From assembly GCA_002432715.1 (NCBI GenBank), contig DJGJ01000029.1:46786-70346 (forward strand): a DNA stretch of 23,561 nucleotides. Direction: 5' to 3'. Numbering within the stretch: position 1 is the stretch's first letter; each line of letters begins with the position of its first letter. Shown in pieces: positions 15,972-23,505 of the stretch. Made by a program: the position numbers and the translations under genes. This DNA comes from Sphaerochaeta sp. UBA5849 (GTDB lineage Bacteria > Spirochaetota > Spirochaetia > Sphaerochaetales > Sphaerochaetaceae). The notes under the pieces are model-generated. The model was not told the DNA's origin, did no database searches, and saw only the letters and a list, made by a program, of their open reading frames with translations.

Positions 15972-15989
15972 TTTGTGATTATACACAAA
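15972..15989 (+). promoter_or_regulatory. Inverted repeat in the leader, candidate operator
   Basis: TTTGTG-ATTATA-CACAAA is a perfect 6-bp dyad with a 6-base centre. It lies about 10-28 bases after the predicted transcript start and just before the Shine-Dalgarno. The position fits a repressor roadblock; the factor is unknown. The half-site spacing does not match CRP (TGTGA-N6-TCACA). Confidence 0.45.
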
Positions 15990-16006
15990 AAATAGGAGAG
16001 AACGGA

Positions 16007-17089
16007 ATGAAGAAACTGACTGTTGTGCTTTGTATCTTCCTGTTGCTCGGAACCGTGGCCTTTGCCCAAGGTTCGGCCGAAGGCGCAGCCAAAAAGAGCA
16101 ATCTTCGCGTCGGAATGGTTACCGATGCTGGTACGATTGACGACAAATCCTTTAACCAGGGCACCTGGGAAGGAATCCTGAGGGCAAGCAAAGACTACGG
16201 TCTGGACGTCAAGTATCTCAAGCCAGCCGGAACAACCGAAGCCGACTACCTCAAGGAAATCGGCAACCTTGTTGATGCTGGCTACAATTTTATAATCTGC
16301 CCGGGATTCAAGTTTGAGACTGCCTTGTTTGAAGCCCAGGACAAGTACCCCAATGTAAAGTTCGTCATCCTCGACGGTGAGCCCCACAGTGCCGACTACT
16401 CGGTCTTCCGTATTGAGAAGAATGTTGTTGCCGTGTATTGGGCGGAGCATGAATCCGGCTTCCTCGCCGGCTTTGCAGCAGCCCTGCAGCTCAAGGAAGG
16501 CGACTTTGGTTTCGTCGGCGGCATGGAAATTCCTGCTGTCCAGAAGTTCAACTGGGGCTTCCAGCAGGGCGTCAAGTACGCCAATGCAAACTACGGCACC
16601 AAGATTGTCATGAAGCAGGAAAACAACCTGTATCAGGGCAGCTTCGACAACGTCAGTGCAGGCCAGCAGATTGCTGCTTCCATGTACGACCGTGGTGTTG
16701 ATGTAATCTTTGCAGCAGCCGGCGGCGTCGGTGTCGGCGTCATCAATGAAGCAAAGAACCGTGCTTCCAGCGGACAGAACGTCTGGGTCATCGGTGTTGA
16801 TGTTGACCAGTATCCTGAAGGTGTCATGCCCAACGGAAAGTCCGTCATTCTCACCAGTGCCATGAAGTACCTCGACCGTGCTTCCTATGACATGATTGAA
16901 GCCGAGCTGAACGGAACCTATCCTGCCGGACAGATTCTGCACCTCGACGCCACCAACGACGGTGTTGGTATTCCTGTTGTGAATCCGAACCTCTCCAAGA
17001 GCGTGACCGATGAAGTTGCAAAGGTCTATGCAAAGATGAAGAGCGGAGAGATCAAGGTCGCCGCCGTCGGCGACGGACTGTTCAAGTAA
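16007..17089 (+). CDS. Purine nucleoside-binding protein, BmpA/PnrA (TmpC) family
   Basis: Periplasmic binding protein of 360 residues of the Bmp/PnrA family, which binds nucleosides for ABC import. A signal peptide (about 1-20, MKKLTVVLCIFLLLGTVAFA) is followed by QGSAEGAAKK. Cleavage after AFA by signal peptidase I is likely, as there is no lipobox, unlike the lipoprotein PnrA of Treponema pallidum. The family hallmark VTDAGTIDDKSFNQG (residues 38-52) contains Phe49, which corresponds to the base-stacking aromatic of PnrA. GVDVDQYPEG and the GxGxGVxNEAK-like segment AAGGVGVGVINEAK are also typical. TAGGAGAG (15993-16000) is 6 bases before the ATG. It is first gene of the nucleoside operon, and the neighbouring phosphorylase gene supports a purine nucleoside ligand. 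Confidence 0.94.
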   Translation: MKKLTVVLCIFLLLGTVAFAQGSAEGAAKKSNLRVGMVTDAGTIDDKSFNQGTWEGILRASKDYGLDVKYLKPAGTTEADYLKEIGNLVDAGYNFIICPGFKFETALFEAQDKYPNVKFVILDGEPHSADYSVFRIEKNVVAVYWAEHESGFLAGFAAALQLKEGDFGFVGGMEIPAVQKFNWGFQQGVKYANANYGTKIVMKQENNLYQGSFDNVSAGQQIAASMYDRGVDVIFAAAGGVGVGVINEAKNRASSGQNVWVIGVDVDQYPEGVMPNGKSVILTSAMKYLDRASYDMIEAELNGTYPAGQILHLDATNDGVGIPVVNPNLSKSVTDEVAKVYAKMKSGEIKVAAVGDGLFK

Positions 17090-17111
17090 GTGCTTGCTTG
17101 ATGCCATCATC

Positions 17112-17138
17112 AAGGGCCACCATCTATCGGTGGCCCTT
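17112..17138 (+). promoter_or_regulatory. Intercistronic hairpin after the nucleoside-binding protein gene
   Basis: AAGGGCCACC (17112-17121) and GGTGGCCCTT (17129-17138) form a perfect 10-bp stem with a 7-base loop. It is followed by CTGTGCAACC, without a U tract. It probably stabilises the upstream binding-protein mRNA or partly attenuates the downstream ATPase and permease genes. Confidence 0.75.
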
Positions 17139-17200
17139 CTGTGCAACCTACGGTATTGCATAAAATACACGCCCAGCGTGTCCTCATAGGGAGTCCACCG

Positions 17201-18721
17201 ATGAGTCATGTCATAGAAATGTTGAACATTCGCAAGGAGTTTCCCGGTATCGTCGCCAACGATGATATTACCTTGCAAGTAGAGCAGGGGGAGATTCACG
17301 CCATTTTGGGCGAGAACGGGGCGGGCAAGTCCACCCTCATGAGCATCCTCTTTGGTTTGTACCATGCAGACAAGGGGAAAATTTTGGTTCGGGGGAAGGA
17401 AGCTCATATCCACAGCCCCAACGATGCCAATGACTTGGGCATCGGCATGGTGCACCAGCACTTCCAGTTGGTTCACAATTTTACTGTTACGGAAAATATC
17501 ATTCTTGGAAAAGAAGGAAGATTCTTCCTCGACCGGAAAGGCGCCTCCAAGAAGATCAAGGCCCTCTCTGAAAAGTACGGGCTGAATATCGATCCTGATA
17601 TGGTTATTGAGGATATCACAGTGGGGATGCAGCAGCGCGTTGAGATTATGAAGATGCTCTATCGTGATGCCGAGATTCTCATTTTTGATGAGCCGACGGC
17701 GGTCCTCACTCCCCAGGAAATCGAGGATTTGATGCAGATTATGCGAAACCTGGTCTCTGAAGGCAAGTCGGTGATTCTCATAACCCACAAGCTCAACGAG
17801 ATCAAGGCGGTTGCAGACCGCTGCACGATCATCCGTCGCGGGCAGTTGATCGGCGTGGTTGATGTGAAGTCGACCAGTGTCTCCAAAATGGCTTCCATGA
17901 TGGTCGGCAGACCCGTCAACTTCAAGGTTGACAAGAAACCCGCACAGGTCGGCAGGGTTATTCTGGACCTGCACGACCTACGGGTCATGAACAATAAGAA
18001 AGTTCTTGGCGTGAAGGACTTCTCCCTCTCGGTGAAAGCCGGGGAAATCGTCGGTATTGCAGGTGTTGACGGTAACGGCCAGACCGAGCTGATCGAAGCC
18101 ATTACCGGTCTGCGGCCTGTTGAGGGAGGAACCATCACCTTGGACGGCAACGATATCACCAATGCAGATATCAGAAAACGCAATGAAATCGGCATGGGTC
18201 ATATTCCCGAAGACCGGCAGAAGCGCGGGTTGGTCATGGCCTCCTCGCTGTACAACAATGTTGCCATCAAGGAGTACTATCACAGCCCATTCAGTAAGAA
18301 GGGCCTTCTTGATGCACAGTATCTGCGTGAGTATGCTCAGAAGGTCATCGACCAATTCGATGTACGCAGCGGTGAAGGAATCTACTCCCTTGCAGGGAAA
18401 CTCTCGGGAGGCAACCAGCAAAAGCTGATAGTCGGACGTGAAGTAGTGTCCGATCCCGAGCTTCTCATAGCGGTTCAGCCCACCCGAGGCTTGGATGTCG
18501 GTGCCATTGAATATATTCACTCACAGCTTGTCGCCCATCGGGACAAGGGACATGCCGTCTTGCTTGTCTCCTTTGAACTGGACGAGATTTTCAATCTCTC
18601 CGACCGGATTGCCGTCATGTACAGCGGGGAGTTGATTGATGTGCTGAAGACCAGTGAGACCAATGAGGAGGAAGTCGGTCTCCTGATGGCCGGCGTGAAG
18701 CGAAAGGAAGGTGCCCAATGA
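17201..18721 (+). CDS. Nucleoside ABC transporter ATPase, double cassette (NupO/YufO, PnrC-like)
   Basis: Cytoplasmic ATPase of 506 residues with two ABC domains in one chain. Cassette 1 has an intact Walker A (GENGAGKST, residues 37-45), the family-type signature VGMQQRVEI and Walker B ILIFDEPTAVLTP. Cassette 2 has GVDGNGQTEL (from residue 288) in place of Walker A, with Gln294 where the lysine belongs; signature LSGGNQQK is intact, and its Walker B LLIAVQPTRGLD lacks Asp-Glu. This pattern is usual for the nucleoside/ribose-type double ATPases, so only one site is expected to hydrolyse ATP. The frame is open from 17141, but that part overlaps the hairpin. TAGGGAG (17187-17193) is 7 bases before the ATG at 17201. 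Its end overlaps the next gene by four bases. Confidence 0.93.
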   Translation: MSHVIEMLNIRKEFPGIVANDDITLQVEQGEIHAILGENGAGKSTLMSILFGLYHADKGKILVRGKEAHIHSPNDANDLGIGMVHQHFQLVHNFTVTENIILGKEGRFFLDRKGASKKIKALSEKYGLNIDPDMVIEDITVGMQQRVEIMKMLYRDAEILIFDEPTAVLTPQEIEDLMQIMRNLVSEGKSVILITHKLNEIKAVADRCTIIRRGQLIGVVDVKSTSVSKMASMMVGRPVNFKVDKKPAQVGRVILDLHDLRVMNNKKVLGVKDFSLSVKAGEIVGIAGVDGNGQTELIEAITGLRPVEGGTITLDGNDITNADIRKRNEIGMGHIPEDRQKRGLVMASSLYNNVAIKEYYHSPFSKKGLLDAQYLREYAQKVIDQFDVRSGEGIYSLAGKLSGGNQQKLIVGREVVSDPELLIAVQPTRGLDVGAIEYIHSQLVAHRDKGHAVLLVSFELDEIFNLSDRIAVMYSGELIDVLKTSETNEEEVGLLMAGVKRKEGAQ

Positions 18722-19833
18722 AACCAATAAAAGAAAAACAAAGCAATGCCTTCCTCGTCGCCGTGAGTGCAACAGTCTTGGGACTGGTGGCCGGCGCGAT
18801 ATTGATGGCTTTGATCGGCAGCAACCCGTTTACCGGGTTCTGGTATCTGTTCCGCGGTGGTTTGATGAACATCGAGCGCATCGGCAATACATTGGCCACC
18901 GCCACCACCTTGATGTTGGTAGGTCTATCGGTCGCCTTTGCCTTCAAGACCGGTCTGTTCAATATCGGAGCTTCCGGACAGATGCTCATCGGTGGCTTGT
19001 GTGCAACGTTGGTGGCGCACAAGGTATTTTTACCCCGACCACTTTTTTTGGTGGTGCTTATCGGTGCTGCTCTTCTTGGTGGAGCTCTGTGGGGTATCAT
19101 CCCGGGCTTCCTGAAGGCAAAGTTCAATGTACATGAAGTTGTTGCCACGATTATGATGAACTGGATCGCCTATTGGTCGATCTACTATTTCATACCCGCC
19201 TATCTGAAGGGGCCTTCGCTTGAGACCGAGAGTGCGAGCATCGCCGTCAGCCAGTCCATGCGGTCTCCTTGGCTGACAAAACTCTTCAACGGCTCGTACA
19301 TGAATTTGGCCTTTTTTGTCGCCATTGCGGCGGTACTCATCATTAAGTTCATCTTGGATAAGACAACCTTGGGCTTCGGTCTGAAGGCTGTAGGTTCGAA
19401 CCGCTTCTGTGCCGAGTATGCAGGAATAAAAGTAAACCGCAATGTCGTCATTTCCATGATGATCGCCGGAGGCTTGGCCGGTCTTGCAGGACTTTCCTTC
19501 TACACCGGGTACTCACGCAATATGCAGATCGGGGTTATGCCTTCCCAAGGGTTCGATGGTATTGCCGTCGCCTTGCTGGGAGCCAGTAATCCCTTGGGTG
19601 TGTTGTTCAGTTCCTTGTTCTTCGGTATTTTGCAGTCCGGCAAGGGGTTCATGAACGCCATGACCAGCGTACCTCCCGAAATTGCCGATACCATCATCGC
19701 CGTCATCATCTACTTTACTGCAACCAGCGTACTGTTCAAGCGATTCTGGGATGCAGTGCTGAAGCGGCAAGAGAACAAGGCCGAGAGGAAAGCAGAAATG
19801 CCGGAGACTGCACAGAAGAAGGAGGGTCAATAA
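18718..19833 (+). CDS. Nucleoside ABC transporter permease 1 (NupP/YufP, PnrD-like)
   Basis: Inner-membrane permease of 371 residues of the BPD_transp_2 family, with about eight to ten hydrophobic segments. Family motifs are FAFKTGLFNIGASGQMLIGG near residue 80, NVHEVVATIMMNWIAYW and the GFDGIAVALLGASNPLGVLF segment, which contacts the ATPase or lines the channel in this group. The C-terminal 20 or so residues are highly charged (KRQENKAERKAEMPE) and face the cytoplasm. The start codon overlaps the ATPase stop (ATGA at 18718-18721), and its ribosome-binding site GGAAGG lies in the ATPase coding end. One base separates its stop codon from the next start, so all three are coupled. Confidence 0.93.
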   Translation: MKPIKEKQSNAFLVAVSATVLGLVAGAILMALIGSNPFTGFWYLFRGGLMNIERIGNTLATATTLMLVGLSVAFAFKTGLFNIGASGQMLIGGLCATLVAHKVFLPRPLFLVVLIGAALLGGALWGIIPGFLKAKFNVHEVVATIMMNWIAYWSIYYFIPAYLKGPSLETESASIAVSQSMRSPWLTKLFNGSYMNLAFFVAIAAVLIIKFILDKTTLGFGLKAVGSNRFCAEYAGIKVNRNVVISMMIAGGLAGLAGLSFYTGYSRNMQIGVMPSQGFDGIAVALLGASNPLGVLFSSLFFGILQSGKGFMNAMTSVPPEIADTIIAVIIYFTATSVLFKRFWDAVLKRQENKAERKAEMPETAQKKEGQ

Positions 19834-19834
19834 T

Positions 19835-20767
19835 ATGTGGAATACCCTGATCAGCATTTTCCCCTATGCAATAGCCTATACGATTCCCATGCTGATGACC
19901 TCCCTCGGAGGCTTGTACAGTGAACGGAGCGGCGTCACCAACCTCGGTTTGGAAGGCTTGATGTTGGTCGGCTACTTTGCTAGTGCCATCACCATCAAGA
20001 TGACAGAAGCCACCTTGGGGGTGCAAGCACTTCCCCTCGGTCTTCTTGTCGGTGTGGCAGCAGGAGCCGTATTCAGTATCCTGCATGCCTTTGCCTCGAT
20101 CAACTTGAAGGCGGACCAGGTTATCAGCGGGACGGCAATCAACATGTTGGCAACCGCCTTGACCGTGTATCTGGCCAGAACCATCAGTGGAAGCGGAAAC
20201 GTCCGCATTCTCATGGGTATTGTACGCAAGAACATTCCCGTCCTTTCACAGATTCCCATCATCGGCCCGCTCTTTTTCAGCCAATCCTATTGGACCACCT
20301 GGCTGTGTCTGGTAATTTGGGCGCTTTCCTGGATTCTGCTGTACAAGACCAGTTTCGGTTTGAGGCTTCGGGCATGTGGTGAACACCCTTCAGCGGTAGC
20401 ATCGGCCGGTGTCAATGTGCATCGCATGCGCTATTTCGGTGTCATCATGAGCGGAGCCTTGGCTGGTTTGGGCGGCTCGGTCATCCTGATCACCTACTCC
20501 GGAGAGTTCAATGGAACGGTAGCCGGCTTGGGATTCCTCTCCATTGCCGCGTTGATTTTCGGGCAGTGGAAGCCGCTGGGAATTCTCGGGGCGACGTTCT
20601 TCTTCGGCATTGCAACCACCATTGCAAACGTCAGCCAGGTTATTCCCTCACTGTCGGTTATTCCCCCCGTTTTCTTCAAGGTCTTCCCCTATGTGGCAAC
20701 CTTGCTTGCCCTGGTGCTTTTCTCGAAGAATTCCGCTGCCCCGAAGGCGTCGGGCGAACCGTTCTAA
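19835..20767 (+). CDS. Nucleoside ABC transporter permease 2 (NupQ/YufQ, PnrE-like)
   Basis: Second BPD_transp_2 permease, 310 residues, forming a heterodimer with the preceding product. The N-terminus carries the family motif TSLGGLYSERSGVTNLGLEG (about residues 23-42). Later motifs are NLKADQVISGTAINMLA, LRACGEHPSAVASAGVNVHR and GLGFLSIAALIFGQWKPLGI. About eight hydrophobic segments are visible. GGAGGG near the end of the preceding gene acts as ribosome-binding site. Twenty-two bases separate it from the phosphorylase gene. Spirochaetal pnrABCDE and Bacillus nupNOPQ encode comparable sets. Confidence 0.93.
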   Translation: MWNTLISIFPYAIAYTIPMLMTSLGGLYSERSGVTNLGLEGLMLVGYFASAITIKMTEATLGVQALPLGLLVGVAAGAVFSILHAFASINLKADQVISGTAINMLATALTVYLARTISGSGNVRILMGIVRKNIPVLSQIPIIGPLFFSQSYWTTWLCLVIWALSWILLYKTSFGLRLRACGEHPSAVASAGVNVHRMRYFGVIMSGALAGLGGSVILITYSGEFNGTVAGLGFLSIAALIFGQWKPLGILGATFFFGIATTIANVSQVIPSLSVIPPVFFKVFPYVATLLALVLFSKNSAAPKASGEPF

Positions 20768-20789
20768 GTAATTCGAATTGGAGGAATCA

Positions 20790-21620
20790 ATGGATAAACT
20801 CATGGATAAGATGCAGGAAGCTGCAATGTATATCACGTCCCGAATCGGCAATACTCCGGTGGATATCGGCATGGTCCTGGGCAGCGGTCTCGGTGGCCTC
20901 GCTGATGAACTGCAGGACGCAGTTGCAATTTCCTATAAGGACATTCCCTATTTCCCTGTCTCCACTGTCTTTGGGCACAAGGGCCGGCTGGTGGTGGGTA
21001 CGCTGGAAGGCAAGCGTGTCATGTGCATGCAGGGACGATTCCACTACTACGAAGGCTATGGGATGGATCAGGTGGTGTTCCCCATCCAGGTCATGCATGC
21101 CCTGGGCATCAACAATCTCTTGGTGACCAATGCCGCCGGAGGGGTGAACTCATCCTACAGGCCTGGTGATTTGATGTTGATCACCGACCACATCAAATTG
21201 ATAGCAGACAGCCCCATGCGCGGTCCGAACTATGACACCTTGGGCGAGCGGTTCTTCGATATGACCAATGCGTATGACAAGCATCTTTCCTCATTGGCCA
21301 GGGAGGAGGCAAAGCGCTTGGGCATTACCTTGCATGAGGGTGTGTACATGTTCTTCGCCGGGCCCTCCTACGAGACGCCGGCAGAGGTAAGAGCCGCCCG
21401 CATTCTCGGCTCTGATGCGGTGGGCATGTCCACCGTACCCGAAGCGTTGGCGGCCAGCCATATGCGGATGAAGGTGTTGGGCATCAGCTGCATCACCAAC
21501 ATGGCTGCCGGTATTCTTGACCAGCCGCTGAATCATGCCGAAGTGATGGAGACCAGCGACCGGGTGAAGGAGGCCTTTACGCTTCTGGTGCGCAATGTCA
21601 CCAAACAATGGCCGGTATGA
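20790..21620 (+). CDS. punA: Purine nucleoside phosphorylase, trimeric PNP-I type
   Basis: Cytoplasmic enzyme of 276 residues. It cleaves purine nucleosides with phosphate to the free base and (deoxy)ribose 1-phosphate. Active-site residues of the trimeric class are visible: phosphate-binding Ser32 (VLGSGLG) and His63 (VFGHKG), Arg83/His85 in QGRFHYYEGY, Glu195 in GPSYETPAEV, Met213-Ser214 in VGMSTVPEA and Asn237 in SCITNMAAG. The Glu and Asn pair is typical of enzymes preferring 6-oxopurines (inosine, guanosine). GGAGGA (20780-20785) lies 4 bases before the ATG; a second ATG at 20802 is less well placed. It directly follows the nucleoside importer, so imported nucleosides would be phosphorolysed at once. 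Confidence 0.95.
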   Translation: MDKLMDKMQEAAMYITSRIGNTPVDIGMVLGSGLGGLADELQDAVAISYKDIPYFPVSTVFGHKGRLVVGTLEGKRVMCMQGRFHYYEGYGMDQVVFPIQVMHALGINNLLVTNAAGGVNSSYRPGDLMLITDHIKLIADSPMRGPNYDTLGERFFDMTNAYDKHLSSLAREEAKRLGITLHEGVYMFFAGPSYETPAEVRAARILGSDAVGMSTVPEALAASHMRMKVLGISCITNMAAGILDQPLNHAEVMETSDRVKEAFTLLVRNVTKQWPV

Positions 21621-22087
21621 CCAAAGAGATAGAAGATTTGATTCATAGACTGCAGTTGCAGCCGCTCGAGGGCGAAGGGGGATTCTTTCGCCGTGTATAT
21701 ACGTTCAAAAGCGATGGTGAGGCTTTGGGCAGTACCATCTACTACCTGATGACCGGCCGGAGTTTCTCCTCGCTTCACTATCTGCCTACTGCAGAGGTCT
21801 GGTACTTTTTGGAAGGCAGTGAAGCCCGACAGCTGGTGCTGCATCCCGATGGAAGTCATACAATGACAATCTTGGGGAAGGCGAGCGAAGATCATAATCC
21901 TGTCATTGCGGTTGAAGGGGGGTGTTGGCAGGGCACAAAGCCTGCTTGCGAGGATGGATGGACCTTGTGTGCAGCCACCATGGTTCCCCCCTATGATGGG
22001 CAGGCCTACAGGCAGGGAGGTCGAGCCTTGCTCTTGCAGTATCCAACCTGCCCTGATATCGAGGCATTTCTGGGCAAGGAGGAGTGA
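21608..22087 (+). CDS. Cupin_5 / DUF985 family protein
   Basis: Soluble single-domain protein of 159 residues, full length for the DUF985 (cupin_5) family. Its N-terminus LIHRLQLQPLEGEGGFFRRVY corresponds to the usual L-x-PHPEGG-xx-E start. The cupin core SSLHYLPTAEVWYFLEG contains His57, Glu63 and Trp65, and GGCWQG holds the conserved Trp-Gln. The biochemical role of the family is not settled; a sugar- or nucleotide-related small-molecule function is often suspected for RmlC-like cupins. It overlaps the phosphorylase gene by 13 bases. An alternative ATG at 21617 would overlap it in the common ATGA form, and neither start has a clear ribosome-binding site, so expression is probably by translational coupling. 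Confidence 0.85.
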   Translation: MAGMTKEIEDLIHRLQLQPLEGEGGFFRRVYTFKSDGEALGSTIYYLMTGRSFSSLHYLPTAEVWYFLEGSEARQLVLHPDGSHTMTILGKASEDHNPVIAVEGGCWQGTKPACEDGWTLCAATMVPPYDGQAYRQGGRALLLQYPTCPDIEAFLGKEE

Positions 22088-22788
22088 TGAAGCACGTTCT
22101 GGTCAGTGGAGGTACGAGCACCCTGGGAAAAGCAATCTGCAGCATGTTCATTGCAGAAGGGGCGAGAGTGTATTGCGGGTACTCCAGCAGCGAACAGAAG
22201 GCCCAAGAGCTTGTTCGACAGTTGGGCCCCTCCCTGATTCCCGTCCTGCTCGATGTCACCGACCAAGCAAGCATCGATGAGGTTGCAAGCCGGATCACAA
22301 CGCTTGATGTCCTGGTCAACAACAGCGGTGTTTTCTCGGTCCATCCGGTACAAGAGCTTCAGACCGAGGAGGTCCAGCGAATTTTTGATATCAATGTGAC
22401 GGGTCTCATGCGCCTCACCAAGTGCATGATCCCCTTTCTCAAGGCCTCCAAAGGTTCAATCGTCAATGTTGCCAGCATCAACGCCTTTCATCCTGGTTTT
22501 GGCCAGACGGTGCACTATGATGCATCCAAAGGAGCGGTGGTCTCTTATACCAAGAGCCTGGCTCGTGAACTTGCCCCCTTTGTCCGGGTGAATGCCGTTG
22601 CACCGGGCCTGCTCAAGGCTCCCTATCTTGATGAGGAAAACCCGCTGAGAAAGCTGTATGAACAACGGGCCTTGCTGGGCAGTCTGGTCGATGCCGACCA
22701 GGTTGCCTTGGCTGTTCAGTTTCTCAGCAGGTGCTCGGCCATGACAGCAGAGGTGATCACCATCGATGCTGGCTATCTAGCGGGGTGA
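22087..22788 (+). CDS. Short-chain dehydrogenase/reductase (SDR)
   Basis: Classical-type SDR of 233 residues with a Rossmann fold. The cofactor motif is a variant, SGGTSTLG (residues 7-14, for TGxxxGIG). NNSG (78-81) replaces NNAG. Asn103, Ser130, Tyr144 and Lys148 (YDASK) make a complete catalytic tetrad, so it should be active. NAD or NADP preference is unclear, and the substrate is unknown; the sequence is not obviously KduD or FabG. AAGGAGGAG (22076-22084) precedes the ATG at 22087, which overlaps the cupin stop by one base (TGATG). A GTG three bases earlier is too close to the Shine-Dalgarno. Its place after the cupin gene suggests the two share a pathway. Confidence 0.9.
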   Translation: MKHVLVSGGTSTLGKAICSMFIAEGARVYCGYSSSEQKAQELVRQLGPSLIPVLLDVTDQASIDEVASRITTLDVLVNNSGVFSVHPVQELQTEEVQRIFDINVTGLMRLTKCMIPFLKASKGSIVNVASINAFHPGFGQTVHYDASKGAVVSYTKSLARELAPFVRVNAVAPGLLKAPYLDEENPLRKLYEQRALLGSLVDADQVALAVQFLSRCSAMTAEVITIDAGYLAG

Positions 22789-22791
22789 TGT

Positions 22792-23505
22792 ATGAAGATT
22801 CTCTGTATCTCTGATGAATCGGACCCGTTGGTCTACTCCAAGAACATCGCCTCCCGGTATGCCGATGTCGATGCGGTCATTGCAGCCGGTGACCTGCCGC
22901 TCAAATACTATGAGTTCATCATCTCCAGCCTGAACAAGCCGCTCTTTTTTGTGTTCGGCAATCATAATCTTGAGTTTCTGCACCAGTTCACCTCGAACGC
23001 CCAACCGATCATGCAATATGGATACACCGATGGGAAAATGCAGGTGCTGCCCAGCTTCGGTGGCGACTTTATCGATGGAAAGGTTCTCTACTATCGAAAG
23101 CAGAATCTTATCATCGCCGGCTTGGGCGGGTCGATGCGCTACAACAAGGGCACGCATCAGTTCACCGAGCGTGAAATGTATTTCAGGATGCTCAAGATGG
23201 TTCCCCGCCTTCTGTTCAACCGTATATTTCGTGGGCGGTATGTAGATATTCTGGTCACCCATGCAGCTCCCCTGGGACTCGGTGATGACACCGACCGTTG
23301 CCATCAGGGCTTTTCCACCTTCCTGACCTTCATGCAGTGGTTCAAACCACGGTATCTGTTGCACGGGCATATTCATTTGCATGATATGAACGCAAACCGC
23401 CAGCATGTATATAAGCAAACGCAGGTGATTAATGTTTTCCAAAGTTATATACTGCAGGACCCGAAGTTGGGGAGGGGTGGCAAACATGGGAAGAATGGGG
23501 AATGA
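22792..23505 (+). CDS. Calcineurin-like metallophosphoesterase
   Basis: Cytoplasmic phosphoesterase of 237 residues. Metal-binding motifs run in order: motif I ISDESD (Asp8), GD (Gly33-Asp34), GNHN (56-59), TH (His157) and GHIH (192-195). Motif I lacks the usual histidine of D-x-H (Ser10 there). I believe some relatives share this variant, but could not check. The remaining motifs are intact, so dinuclear metal binding is plausible. The substrate is unknown; cyclic nucleotide, nucleotide or other phosphoesters are candidates. The start follows the SDR stop by 3 bases with a weak GGGGTGA before it, suggesting coupling. It overlaps the next gene by 20 bases. Confidence 0.87.
   Translation: MKILCISDESDPLVYSKNIASRYADVDAVIAAGDLPLKYYEFIISSLNKPLFFVFGNHNLEFLHQFTSNAQPIMQYGYTDGKMQVLPSFGGDFIDGKVLYYRKQNLIIAGLGGSMRYNKGTHQFTEREMYFRMLKMVPRLLFNRIFRGRYVDILVTHAAPLGLGDDTDRCHQGFSTFLTFMQWFKPRYLLHGHIHLHDMNANRQHVYKQTQVINVFQSYILQDPKLGRGGKHGKNGE

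Noticed and set aside
15972..15989. CRP binding site reading of the leader dyad
   Set aside because: The TGTG and CACA halves are 6 bases apart; CRP needs TGTGA-N6-TCACA (8 between TGTG and CACA).
15956..16006. Purine riboswitch in the nucleoside operon leader
   Set aside because: The predicted leader is only about 45 bases and has no conserved purine aptamer core or terminator/antiterminator pair.
17141..17200. GTG start of the nucleoside ATPase at 17141
   Set aside because: It begins at the foot of the hairpin without a ribosome-binding site; the ATG at 17201 has TAGGGAG at correct spacing and gives the normal N-terminus.
15902..17974. 690-residue open frame on the minus strand opposite the nucleoside-binding protein and ATPase genes
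   Set aside because: It covers two clearly conserved plus-strand genes, their promoter and a hairpin; its translation is rich in His, Asp and Val as expected for an antisense shadow and shows no family motif.
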